Below, in pieces: positions 12,775 to 20,123 of a DNA stretch of 20,189 bases. Location: positions 1-20,189 of IMG/VR virus record IMGVR_UViG_3300036785_000527, one strand, 5' to 3'. This stretch comes from a virus. Under the pieces are notes generated by a model. That model made no database searches. It saw only the letters and a list, made by a program, of their open reading frames with translations, and was not told the origin of the DNA. The translations under genes were made by a program, and so were the position numbers. The first letter of the stretch is position 1. The number at the start of each line of letters is the position of its first letter.

Positions 12775-13253
12775 TAGGCGGCTTCGGATCGGGTGGTGGT
12801 GGTGGTCCCGTCCGCGGCCGGCGGGGTGAATGTCGGCTTCTCCTGCAGGTTGAACACGAAATCCGAAGTGATCCGTTTGTTCACATCACCGCCGTACGTT
12901 TCGGCGGGGATCTCGATCATCAGGGTGCCGGTAATCAGCGGACACGTGGCGGTGTCGTTGGGGGTGTATTCATAGGCCACCACCTCGAGGTCGTGTTCCC
13001 ACAGGTACGAGATCACCCCACCGCTGGCACTGTCGTAATCGAAATCCTGGACGAACGTTCCCTCGAGTTTGTGCCCATCGAGTTGACGCGGCGCCGGCAC
13101 GGTATCCCCGCACAGGGTGGTGACCGCGCTCCCATCGTCCGAATAGGCAGAAGTAATGCGGGCGTTCGTCACCTGGCAGGACAAATCACAGTCCCCGGGC
13201 GTCGGCCCGAGTGTGAGTGTTCCGTTCATCAATCGTGATTCTTTTATGGCCAT
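12774..13253 (-). CDS. Major tail tube protein
   Basis: A 159-residue β-rich protein with TLGPTPGDCDLSCQVTNARI at the start, a central LEGTFVQDFDYDSASGGVIS and a late strand LMIEIPAETYGGDVNKRITS, the pattern of actinophage tail tube proteins that stack as hexameric rings. The last 15 residues are a Thr-rich tail that may face outward. A strong ribosome binding site, GGAGGTGAT, precedes the ATG, which overlaps the upstream stop (TAATG), as expected for a highly made protein. Confidence 0.85.
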   Translation of the reverse strand: MAIKESRLMNGTLTLGPTPGDCDLSCQVTNARITSAYSDDGSAVTTLCGDTVPAPRQLDGHKLEGTFVQDFDYDSASGGVISYLWEHDLEVVAYEYTPNDTATCPLITGTLMIEIPAETYGGDVNKRITSDFVFNLQEKPTFTPPAADGTTTTTRSEAA

Positions 13254-13597
13254 TAGGCATCACCTCCGGGGGTAGAAAACACCACTACATAGCTGGACAG
13301 GGTTTTGTTCTCGAGCACATAGGCGCCCGCGTCGGCCGTTTCTACGGGGTAGGCGCGCGCGATGGCGTCCACCAGATCATCGAGCTGGGCCCAGGTCACG
13401 CGGTCCCCGCCGGTGAGCGTGGCCGCGATGGCGTGCACGCGCCATACCTGGGTGTAGCCGCATCCCACGTCGTATTGGCGCCGCGGTGGTGGCACCAGTA
13501 CCGCCGGCGGATTAAAGGCGCTGGTGTCGGTGGTGGCGCGCACCCCTTCGGCCTTGAGTTTCTCGCAGATCGCCAGGGCATCATCCGCGCTGCTCAC
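13253..13597 (-). CDS. Tail terminator-like protein
   Basis: A 114-residue αβ protein. A helix near the start (ADDALAICEKLKAEG) is followed by FNPPAVLVPPPRRQYDV, a strand WRVHAIAATL, a helix TWAQLDDLVDAIARAYP and a final strand SSYVVVFSTP, the order of the small ring proteins that cap the tail tube next to the head. I start it at the GTG at 13597, which forms a GTGA overlap with the connector stop; an ATG at 13618 is in frame but lies inside the connector gene. The call rests on fold order and location. Confidence 0.68.
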   Translation of the reverse strand: MSSADDALAICEKLKAEGVRATTDTSAFNPPAVLVPPPRRQYDVGCGYTQVWRVHAIAATLTGGDRVTWAQLDDLVDAIARAYPVETADAGAYVLENKTLSSYVVVFSTPGGDA

Positions 13598-13959
13598 GCC
13601 ATCACCATCGGTGTCCACGGTGAGAGCTGGGCCACAATGTCAGCGTCGGTGGACATGATCCGCGCCGCGCCCTGATCGAACACCCCCACGATTCCATCCG
13701 GGGAGTTCCGCCGCGCCATCAGCCGATTGGTCAGCATCAGGCCCGCGAGGTGCACCGCGCCCGGTACCGGGCCCAGCGGCTCACCGCTCACCGGATCGAG
13801 GGCGAAGGCCGCCGGCGCCCGTAGTTGGATGGTTTCCATAGATGAGTTCACCGCTTCGGTGATGGCGGCGTCATCGGTGGTGTCGGATCCATCGATGCGC
13901 GCGTACGCTTTGTATTCATCCACGGTCAGCCACGTGCCTACGGGCGCCGGCAGGGCCAT
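13594..13959 (-). CDS. Head-tail connector (adaptor)
   Basis: The 121-residue helical protein reads WLTVDEYKAYARIDGSDTTD, then DDAAITEAVNSSMETIQLRA, with a later helix GAVHLAGLMLTNRLMARRNS, matching the gp6/gp15-like connector family that binds below the portal. The ATG lies 3 nt after the capsid stop. Only this connector is clear; a separate head-closure protein is not recognisable, though the next gene or the gp10-like protein may share the task. Confidence 0.82.
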   Translation of the reverse strand: MALPAPVGTWLTVDEYKAYARIDGSDTTDDAAITEAVNSSMETIQLRAPAAFALDPVSGEPLGPVPGAVHLAGLMLTNRLMARRNSPDGIVGVFDQGAARIMSTDADIVAQLSPWTPMVMA

Positions 13960-13962
13960 CAG

Positions 13963-15252
13963 CTAGGCCCCATTCTTTTTGGCGGTGTGGCTACCGCCAC
14001 CGCTCGAGGCGCCGGCTTCGGCACCGGCGGCGCCGGTGATGGGCCCGATGTTGCAGAAGGCGGCCGGATCCACCGCGGCGCACGCGAACATCCCGATAAC
14101 GCCCACGTTGTAGCCGGCCACCCCCACGTCCACCACACTGAGCTGCACCGGCGCGCCCGGTGTCTCGTAAAACTCCACTTCCTCGGAGTTCCCCACCGCG
14201 AAGGTGTTAGGCGGGATCTGGGTGTCCACCACCGCCCGAAGGCCGTACAGGCTCGAGATGTTCCCCACCGCATCCGCGGTGCCCAACGCGTTCACCGGGT
14301 TGAGGTTGGGGAACAGCGGGCGCCCGGTGGTGTCCACCAGGGCGGCCAGGGCCCCATACGCGTTCAGGCCCAGCCACGCGGTATCGGGCCACACGCTTTC
14401 TTCTGAGGTGCTGGCAATCTTCACCGCGGCTTCGGTGAGCGCGGCCACGATGGTGGCGGCCGTCCCGTCCCACGCCACGGTGTTCCCCACGATGTTGGCC
14501 GCGATCCCGCCCCAGGCGCCGGCATCGGATTTGCGGGCGTAGACGCGTACGAGATCCTGAAACACCACATCGAGGGCGTTCGGGCTCGAGCGTTCTACCA
14601 GCTCCCACGCCACATCCACCCCACCGGCCCACGAGGTCAGCGGGATCTTCGTCAGATCGAGGTGGAACGCTTGTGATGCCACCTGGGTTTTCTCAGCGTG
14701 CAGGGCCACGTCCGCGTGCTGGGAGATGTGCGGGCGCTGCACCTCCATCCCCACCGGGGGGAGCGGCGGCTTGGTCATGGCGTCCACCGCCGGCCGCTGG
14801 GCCAGCCACCCCCCGAGAATGTCCCCGGTGACCTGTGGCGGCACCAGGCCCGGAGTCTGGGCGGTGGTCACGTCGGCCAGGGCCCGGGTGAAGCGGGCCC
14901 CCTCCCCGGCATCCCCGCGCCGGGATCGCATGTACCCCATCACGTATTCCCCCGGGGTGCGGTAGGGGAAGGCCGATGATCCGCCCAGGGGATCGGGATC
15001 GTTCGAGGGCGCCCCGGCGCGGATCCGGCCCATCATTTCGCCGGCGCGGGCGTCCAACTCCCCGCGGGACACCAGCAATTCCAGCCGGCCCGTTTTATTC
15101 TCCACTTCGGTGCGGAGTTCGTCCCACGTGGTCTGTTCCACGTCATTGAGCGTGTCGCGCTGATCGGCCACCGCGCCGGCTTCTATGGCGTTCATCCGGC
15201 CGTGGATCTCATCGATGGATTGCCTGAGCACATCCACCAGGGAAATGGGCAT
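13963..15252 (-). CDS. Major capsid protein, HK97 fold
   Basis: A 429-residue protein. The first 65 residues are a charged coiled coil (IDEIHGRMNAIEAG, then LRTEVENKTGRLELLVSRGE), the scaffold-like delta domain removed by the protease in this clade. The HK97-type shell domain follows: TPGEYVMGYMRSR (E-loop side), AEKTQVASQAFHLDLTKIPL, a spine helix DAMTKPPLPP region, ALTEAAVKIAS, and the late P-domain strands QLSVVDVGVAGYNVGVIGMF. A Gly/Ser/Ala tail closes it. The ATG at 15252 has GAAGGTG upstream. The delta domain makes a separate scaffold gene unnecessary. Confidence 0.95.
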   Translation of the reverse strand: MPISLVDVLRQSIDEIHGRMNAIEAGAVADQRDTLNDVEQTTWDELRTEVENKTGRLELLVSRGELDARAGEMMGRIRAGAPSNDPDPLGGSSAFPYRTPGEYVMGYMRSRRGDAGEGARFTRALADVTTAQTPGLVPPQVTGDILGGWLAQRPAVDAMTKPPLPPVGMEVQRPHISQHADVALHAEKTQVASQAFHLDLTKIPLTSWAGGVDVAWELVERSSPNALDVVFQDLVRVYARKSDAGAWGGIAANIVGNTVAWDGTAATIVAALTEAAVKIASTSEESVWPDTAWLGLNAYGALAALVDTTGRPLFPNLNPVNALGTADAVGNISSLYGLRAVVDTQIPPNTFAVGNSEEVEFYETPGAPVQLSVVDVGVAGYNVGVIGMFACAAVDPAAFCNIGPITGAAGAEAGASSGGGSHTAKKNGA

Positions 15253-15376
15253 GGTTCACCTTCCAGGGTTCGAGGATTTCGTTTTCCCTGGGTGGCTCAC
15301 GTGGCACCGGTGGTGGCAGGCCCGGGGTTTCCCTCGAGCGGCTCCGGCCGGCCGGCCGGCCCAACTAGCGCGAAGG
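15253..15376. other. Capsid gene leader with short repeats
   Basis: The largest gap in the structural block. From the plus strand it holds a CTAGC/GCTAG inverted repeat with a 6-base loop, a GCGCTAG-type duplication, a GGCCGGCCGGCCGGCC tract and CCGGTG elements before the capsid ribosome binding site. No gene seen. The structure may set message stability or capsid level. Confidence 0.45.
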
Positions 15377-15583
15377 CTAGCGCGTGGAAATGGCGGGATC
15401 GGTGGATGATGGCGCGGTGCCCGTAGGCGGCCGCACGTGGGTGGCCTGGTGCTCGAATATCTCGGCCAGTAGCCGGTCCTGATCGGGCGTAGTGACCCAG
15501 GTATGGCCACACTCCGCGCACGTCACCTCCCCGGTGTCGGCGCCCGGGGGAAGGCGGTGGAAGGTGGCGGCGGGGTACGTCAA
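15377..15583 (-). CDS. 68-aa C2H2-like zinc-finger mini-protein
   Basis: Contains VTCAECGHTW (Cys22-x2-Cys25) and, after a helix LLAEIFE, HQATH (His45-x3-His49), the exact spacing type of a C2H2 finger (C-x2-C ... H-x3-H). A Pro/Thr/Ser tail follows. The TTG at 15583 overlaps the preceding stop (TTGA), the only start that fits the tiling; a GTG farther in would remove the N-terminal part. It is odd to find this between protease and capsid genes. Its role is unknown; capsid or DNA binding are guesses. Confidence 0.7.
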   Translation of the reverse strand: MTYPAATFHRLPPGADTGEVTCAECGHTWVTTPDQDRLLAEIFEHQATHVRPPTGTAPSSTDPAISTR

Positions 15584-15741
15584 AGCAGGAGCGCGGCCAG
15601 GCCGGCGCCGGCCGCGATACCCGCACCGGCCAGAAGATCGAACGGATTGCTCGGCGTGCCGATCAGCACCACCAGCGCCAGGACAATGGCGGCCACCGCG
15701 GCGGCCAGCACCAGCGCGCGGCGGAGTAGGTCGGTGCTCAC
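15580..15741 (-). CDS. 53-aa two-helix membrane peptide
   Basis: The peptide is almost wholly hydrophobic: after STDLLRRA comes LVLAAAVAAIVLALVVLIG (10-28), a turn TPSNPFD, and LLAGAGIAAGAGLAALLL (36-53), two predicted membrane helices. The GTG at 15741 overlaps the protease stop (GTGA) with GGAG just upstream, and the stop overlaps the next TTG. Glycine-zipper-like spacing in helix 2 suggests oligomerisation. It could be a second holin-like protein, an antiholin or a virion membrane peptide, but it sits in the head-gene block. Confidence 0.65.
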   Translation of the reverse strand: MSTDLLRRALVLAAAVAAIVLALVVLIGTPSNPFDLLAGAGIAAGAGLAALLL

Positions 15742-16376
15742 CGGCACCGCTCCACACGCCCCCAGCGGTCCAGCACCACCGCCCGGGCGGTGTCGAGGCG
15801 GCCCCGTTCGGTGGCCAGGGCGGCCAGGGAGGGGTGGCGCCCGGTGGCGTCGCGCACCCCGGTGACACCGGCCGAAGCGAAGGCGGGGAAATTGCAGATC
15901 GAGATTTCCCGCAAGGCCACCTCCGTGCGTTCCACCAGGGTGCGATTCGCCGGCGGATCGCGGTGGGATCCCTGCACCTCGAGGTGCGCGATCGGCTCGA
16001 ATCCGATGGAGAGGCCCCCGATCGCGTCATCGAGGACCAGGGCCAGGGCTTCGTCCGCGAGCTGCACCCCGGGGGTGAGGTGGAATTCCACTTCCAGGCC
16101 GGCGGCCGTTTCCTCGAGGTGGGTGGATTTTCCGATGGGCAGGGCGCGGTGAAGCTGGTGGTGGTCCAGTAGCGGCACCGGCCGCGCCCGGTCGGTGATG
16201 GTCTTGGCGAAGGCGCCCCGCCGGAACACCTCGGTGTAGTCGTCCCACAGATCGGATACCTCGATCTCGGAATCGAAGGGCACGGCCAGGCCCACCAGCG
16301 TGCGGCCGTCACCGGCGGTGTCGGCTTCCTCGCGCACGTGCAGGGCCGAAGCGAACAGGCGGGTTTCGAGTGGCAT
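15738..16376 (-). CDS. Prohead maturation protease, HK97 family
   Basis: Processes the capsid delta domain during head maturation. The 212-residue protein has the herpesvirus-assemblin-like fold of S78/U35 proteases: VGLAVPFDSEIEV (28-40), the catalytic-His region LLDHHQLHRALPIGK (His72), serine in GGLSIGFE (Ser123), and an acidic residue at LREISI (Glu157) as likely third member. A tail rich in Arg and Ala follows. The ATG has GGAGGTG upstream, in the 3-nt spacing from the portal stop. Order portal-protease-capsid is interrupted here by two tiny genes. Confidence 0.93.
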   Translation of the reverse strand: MPLETRLFASALHVREEADTAGDGRTLVGLAVPFDSEIEVSDLWDDYTEVFRRGAFAKTITDRARPVPLLDHHQLHRALPIGKSTHLEETAAGLEVEFHLTPGVQLADEALALVLDDAIGGLSIGFEPIAHLEVQGSHRDPPANRTLVERTEVALREISICNFPAFASAGVTGVRDATGRHPSLAALATERGRLDTARAVVLDRWGRVERCR

Positions 16377-16379
16377 GGG

Positions 16380-17705
16380 TCACACCTCCACTAGAGACAA
16401 GGGAGCGGCGTTTTCGCTGGTGGGAGGGGTGGGCGCGCTCGAGCTCGCGGGAGGGGGCGCGTTAGAGCTCGCGGGAGCGGCCACATCTTCGGCCGGCCCA
16501 CCTTCGGAGGGGAAGCCGGCCAGGGTGCGCGCTTCGGCTTGGGTGATGATCTCGGCGCCGAAGAGCTGGACGGCGGCGGCGGCGCGGGTGGAGGTGTCAG
16601 CCCGGAGTAACGCCCCGGTCCAGAATTCGGCGGTGTTCCCCCGGGGTAGGCATTGGAGGGATAGCTGCTGCTCGAGGGGGCGGAGTAGCCGAAGGATGGT
16701 GGTGGACACGAAGCGCCCGAATTCGTTTTCCGCGTTCGTGTAGGTGTGGCGCTGGGTTTCGATCCCGAGAAGGAAGGGCGGCACGCCCAGGATCATGGCC
16801 ACCATGGTGGCGTCCCACTGGCGGGCCTGGACCAGCTGGGCCTTATCGGCATCGGTGGCCAGCGGTTGAAAGCTGGTGGATCCGGGGATGACCACCGGCG
16901 CCCTGGTCCCGCTCACCGCCTGCATCCACTTGGTTTTGAGTTCGGTGGCCTGTTCCTGGGTGAGATTCGGGCGGGTGTCGGTGATGACACCCGAAGGCAC
17001 GGCGGATTCATCGAAATACCGGCCGGCGTAGGAATCGGCCGCCAGGGCGGCGTGGATGGCACCCGAGAGGGTGGGGAGCACCCCCCGGCCGCGTAACTCC
17101 CCGGAACGTTTGTCTATGGCCACGTGGAACACCCGATCCGCCGGTAGGGGATCGTCGATCCCCTCGAGGGCATAGATGGGTTGCCAGGTTTTCGGATCCC
17201 GCGCCACCGATACCTGGGTCACATCGAGGGGGATCAACATGGTGGGCCAGCCGGTGGAATCGGTGGGCCCGATCAGGGACACGTGATTCCCGTACAGCAG
17301 TACATCGGAGGTGTATTCATCCACGAAATCGGCCGTGGTCCGATTCGGGCCCGGGGATGGGTTCTCGATCACGGCCGCCGGCGGATCCACGATCAGATCC
17401 CCCCGCTTCTGACGTAGGGGAAGCTGCATCACCACCCCCGAGATCAGGCGCATCCCCGCGGTCAGCGCCGGCACTTGGCGCGCTTGCCATTCGGACACCC
17501 ACGGTGCCCACCCCCCGGGCCCCCCTATCGGAAAGCCGGCGTTAATGGCGTCCTGTTCGGATCGCCGGCGCCAGAGGTCCAGAAATCCCTCCACATCCCC
17601 GCTGATCCCCGTACCGGGCCCAGGCCCCATCGGTGCCAGCGCGGCGCCCCCAGCCACACCCAGCGGGGAGCTGGCGGGCTTCTGGCGTTTCCACGGAAGC
17701 GGCAC
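16380..17705 (-). CDS. Portal protein, HK97 family
   Basis: A 441-residue protein forming the dodecameric ring at one capsid vertex through which DNA is pumped. Hallmarks are ALTAGMRLISGVVMQLPLR (80-98), VDEYTSDVLLYGNHVSLIG, a strand MLIPLDVTQVSV, VFHVAID, and the stem/wing region MVAMILGVPPFLLG followed by NAENEFGRFVSTTILRLL. The C-terminal 45 residues are a Pro/Ser/Ala tail with a short DNA duplication (GAGCTCGCGGGA). The start is a GTG with no clear Shine-Dalgarno sequence, directly after an 8-bp hairpin. Confidence 0.94.
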   Translation of the reverse strand: MPLPWKRQKPASSPLGVAGGAALAPMGPGPGTGISGDVEGFLDLWRRRSEQDAINAGFPIGGPGGWAPWVSEWQARQVPALTAGMRLISGVVMQLPLRQKRGDLIVDPPAAVIENPSPGPNRTTADFVDEYTSDVLLYGNHVSLIGPTDSTGWPTMLIPLDVTQVSVARDPKTWQPIYALEGIDDPLPADRVFHVAIDKRSGELRGRGVLPTLSGAIHAALAADSYAGRYFDESAVPSGVITDTRPNLTQEQATELKTKWMQAVSGTRAPVVIPGSTSFQPLATDADKAQLVQARQWDATMVAMILGVPPFLLGIETQRHTYTNAENEFGRFVSTTILRLLRPLEQQLSLQCLPRGNTAEFWTGALLRADTSTRAAAAVQLFGAEIITQAEARTLAGFPSEGGPAEDVAAPASSNAPPPASSSAPTPPTSENAAPLSLVEV

Positions 17706-17706
17706 T

Positions 17707-17726
17707 AGGGCCTAAGCGTAGGCCCT
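17707..17726. promoter_or_regulatory. Perfect hairpin next to portal start
   Basis: AGGGCCTA-AGCG-TAGGCCCT is an 8-bp perfect stem with a 4-base loop, one base from the portal GTG. On the message it occupies the place of a ribosome binding site. There is no T-run, so it is not a terminator; control of portal translation is a guess. Confidence 0.5.
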
Positions 17727-17748
17727 GGTGCCGATCCCACGGCGGGAT

Positions 17749-18396
17749 TTAGGGTTTCACCGCTCCCAGAGGTGATCCGGCGGCCTTGACACCGAAGCGG
17801 CGGGTTTTCCCAGGGCCATGGGCCAGGGCGCCGATCGGCGCCGGCCGGCCACCTTCCACGGTAAGGGCCCCGGATGGATCACCGGCGGAATCCGGGCCGA
17901 CTGGCGCCACGGTGCGCGGCCCACGGCTTTTCGGCCGCGGTGCGCTTGGAGCGCGCGCGGCCCGGGCATCGGCGCGGGTGATCACCGCCTTTTCGTCGCG
18001 ACTTAGATCCTCCCCCGCGTTCTGGCGGGCCCGGAGACTATCGAGACGCGCGGCGGCTTCGGCCCGGGCTTGAGCAATAGCGGGCCCCTTGTTTGCCATC
18101 ACCGGAACAATGTGCACCGGCCGATCCAGCCGGAAGGAAAGCGGCTGGCAGTAATCGCGCTCCCCCTGATCGAAATCGAGGAGAAGGGCCTGGGCCACCC
18201 GCGGGGTGAGATAGACATAACGCTCCCCCTTCTCGGTGTCGGTCCAGCGGATGGTCTGAAGGTCTACCGTCACCCTCGAGGCGCCAGGTATCTGGCGCGC
18301 GATGGCATCCGCGATCGCACAGTGCCCGGAGTCCTTCGGCACCGCGGTCTCTATGTCGGTCTGGGTCACCTCAATTGTGTGTCTTTTTTTAGTCAT
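17749..18396 (-). CDS. Unknown 215-aa protein between TerL and portal
   Basis: The first 80 residues form a compact αβ domain (SGHCAIADAIARQIPGAS, then VTVDLQTIRWTD and YVYLTPRVAQALLLDFDQGE), like small unnamed domains seen in actinophage proteins. A charged helix (ARAEAAARLDSLRARQN) and a long Pro/Arg/Gly-rich, probably disordered tail follow. The start ATG at 18396 has no ribosome binding site and a run of seven A bases follows it; the DNA just upstream is AT-rich. It could be an internal virion or DNA-binding protein. I cannot assign a function. Confidence 0.7.
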   Translation of the reverse strand: MTKKRHTIEVTQTDIETAVPKDSGHCAIADAIARQIPGASRVTVDLQTIRWTDTEKGERYVYLTPRVAQALLLDFDQGERDYCQPLSFRLDRPVHIVPVMANKGPAIAQARAEAAARLDSLRARQNAGEDLSRDEKAVITRADARAARAPSAPRPKSRGPRTVAPVGPDSAGDPSGALTVEGGRPAPIGALAHGPGKTRRFGVKAAGSPLGAVKP

Positions 18397-18438
18397 AGGA
18401 CGGCATTCTTATCTGATATACATGCTCACCGCCACCCC

Positions 18439-19896
18439 CTAGAAGGCGGACCAGTTCGCCACCTCACCGGCGGCGGGGTGCTCGAGGGCCCAGCACGCGC
18501 CGGTGGCGGCCACCACCGGCGCGATGGACGCGACCGCGCCCCTCCGGGCCCAGGCCCATCCGCCGTCCCCGCTATCGCGCCCGGGCGCCACCTCCGCGGC
18601 GGCCGCCAGGGCGGGGTGCTCCCCCACCAGGATCCGGCGTTCATTGATCGCGGCCAGCCACCCGGCGCACGCGGCCGGCCAATCCCTGCCGCGGATGGCG
18701 GCGGCCGGCGCCCCGGAGGTGGCCAGGGTGTCCGCGATGTCGAGGGCGGGGGAATCGGCGGGGTATCCGATCCCCACCGGGCTATAGCGGCTCGAGAGTT
18801 CGCCCAGCCGATCCGCCATCCACCCCGTACCGGCGCGCACCTCCACCAGCTCACAGTGCAGCCGGCCCCGGTCGCGCCAGGCCACCGCGATCGCACCGCT
18901 CGAGCGGTCCCGGTCGGTGTCGAATCCCAGCGCCACGGTGACACCGGTCGGCACGGCGGAAATCGGGCGCACCTGTACGGCGGCCCAGCGGCCCGGGGGG
19001 ATCTTCGGCGGGGAAGCGGCCGCGCCCATCCCATCGGGCCAGCGGTTCCCATAGGCCCGGGCGAAACCGGCGGGCCCGAGTTCTTCCAGGGCCGATCTCA
19101 TCTGGGCCACCCCGATGGTGATGCCATAGGCGGGGTGATAGTGCTCCCAGGATCCGGCCGCGCATGGGTCCAGATCATCGGGACAGGACCACTCAAAATA
19201 AGCCATCCCGCTCGAGCGGCCGGCGTCCACTGCAGCGCGGCCCTTCGTCACCGTTTCCCACAGCCACAGAGAGTTTTCGTCGCCGGCGGTGGACACCTTC
19301 CACACCTGGGCGCCCGGGCGCGTGGCCTGTGTAGGCACGATGGCCTGGTCCAGCTGGCGGCCGCGCTCGAGGTCATGGGCCCAGATCTCATCGGCCACCA
19401 CCAGATCCGATTGCTTGGAGTGAAGGGCGGCGGGGAGCGGTGCGAAGATCCGGAGCATCCCACCGTGGGGGTAGGTGATCCCCTCTGATCCCTGGGCGCG
19501 TCGGGCCCGGGCGTAGGGCTCGAGCGGGGAGAGCTGCACCCCGGGGAGGTGCTCGTTCAGTAGCCAATCCCGCGCGATCTCGCGGGTTTGCGCGGTGTAC
19601 CACACCCGCGAGCGCGGCCGGTAAATGGTGCGGTGTTCCATCACCGCCCCGGTGAGGGTGGTTTTCCCCGATTGGCGCGGCACGGTGAGGCCCACCACCG
19701 AATACGCGAACAGGCCGGTGGCCGGATCCACCTCCGTGGCCACATCGGCGGCCGCACGTTGCCAGGGCATCAGCGGCCAGCCCATGGCATCGGCCACAGC
19801 CGCCACCGCGGCGCCATAGGTGGGCCGGCTAGGTGTCCGCTTCGTCGCCCACGTGGGGGGCGGACAATCCGGCCACGAAGGCCGCGAACGGATCAA
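18439..19896 (-). CDS. terL: Terminase large subunit
   Basis: The ATP-driven packaging motor and nuclease, 485 residues. ATPase part: a PLMPWQ adenine-type motif, Walker A PRQSGKT (73-79), Walker B LVVADE (165-170; Asp169, Glu170), and a coupling-like VSTAGDEN (201-208). The RNase H-like nuclease part begins with LGFDTDRD (about 323-330), with later acidic residues in YPADSPALD and DSGDGGW. The start is a TTG at 19896, inside terS, supported by GGGGAGGTG 9 nt upstream; the overlap is 68 nt. The later in-frame GTG codons lack such a signal. Confidence 0.94.
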   Translation of the reverse strand: MIRSRPSWPDCPPPTWATKRTPSRPTYGAAVAAVADAMGWPLMPWQRAAADVATEVDPATGLFAYSVVGLTVPRQSGKTTLTGAVMEHRTIYRPRSRVWYTAQTREIARDWLLNEHLPGVQLSPLEPYARARRAQGSEGITYPHGGMLRIFAPLPAALHSKQSDLVVADEIWAHDLERGRQLDQAIVPTQATRPGAQVWKVSTAGDENSLWLWETVTKGRAAVDAGRSSGMAYFEWSCPDDLDPCAAGSWEHYHPAYGITIGVAQMRSALEELGPAGFARAYGNRWPDGMGAAASPPKIPPGRWAAVQVRPISAVPTGVTVALGFDTDRDRSSGAIAVAWRDRGRLHCELVEVRAGTGWMADRLGELSSRYSPVGIGYPADSPALDIADTLATSGAPAAAIRGRDWPAACAGWLAAINERRILVGEHPALAAAAEVAPGRDSGDGGWAWARRGAVASIAPVVAATGACWALEHPAAGEVANWSAF

Positions 19897-20122
19897 GTGG
19901 CGCCACCTCCCCCCCCGCTAGGCCGTAGGCGCGGCGCACCTCGAGATACACACGCCCCACTTTCGCGCTGGCATCGAGGTCGGCGGTAGCTTCGGCCACG
20001 TCCAGCGCCCGGGCCAACGCCCGGAGGTGGGCCCTACCGCCGGCGCCGATCCCCTCCGGGCCCCCTTTTGCCAGATCGCGGTTCAGCGCCCGCTCGATTC
20101 GGCCGATCTCCGAAGCCGTCAC
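19829..20122 (-). CDS. terS: Terminase small subunit
   Basis: The 97-residue helical protein lies directly before the large subunit and carries RAHLRALARALDVAEATADL with later VGRVYLEVRRAYGL and a DPFAAF segment, like the P27-type small terminases that recognise phage DNA and load the motor. The GTG at 20122 follows the HNH stop by one base across the joined ends. Upstream sequence CGATGAG is a weak ribosome binding site, so translation is likely coupled to HNH. An 8-base G run on the message lies in its 3' part and forms the terL ribosome binding site. Confidence 0.82.
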   Translation of the reverse strand: MTASEIGRIERALNRDLAKGGPEGIGAGGRAHLRALARALDVAEATADLDASAKVGRVYLEVRRAYGLAGGEVAPLDPFAAFVAGLSAPHVGDEADT

Positions 20123-20123
20123 C

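Noticed and set aside
13594-13618. EF-hand-like DxDxDG at the N-terminus of the tail terminator frame
   Set aside because: These residues exist only if translation starts at the ATG at 13618 inside the connector gene. The GTGA overlap start at 13597 removes them.
15377-16312. 311-codon minus-strand frame across protease and the two mini-genes
   Set aside because: Only its last 68 codons are real; the rest is the protease gene in another frame with Pro/Arg/Ser-rich junk composition.
18070-19488. 472-codon open frame on the plus strand opposite TerL
   Set aside because: It is a high-GC antisense shadow of TerL and the 215-aa gene, with Gly/Arg/His-rich composition and no domain or ribosome binding site.
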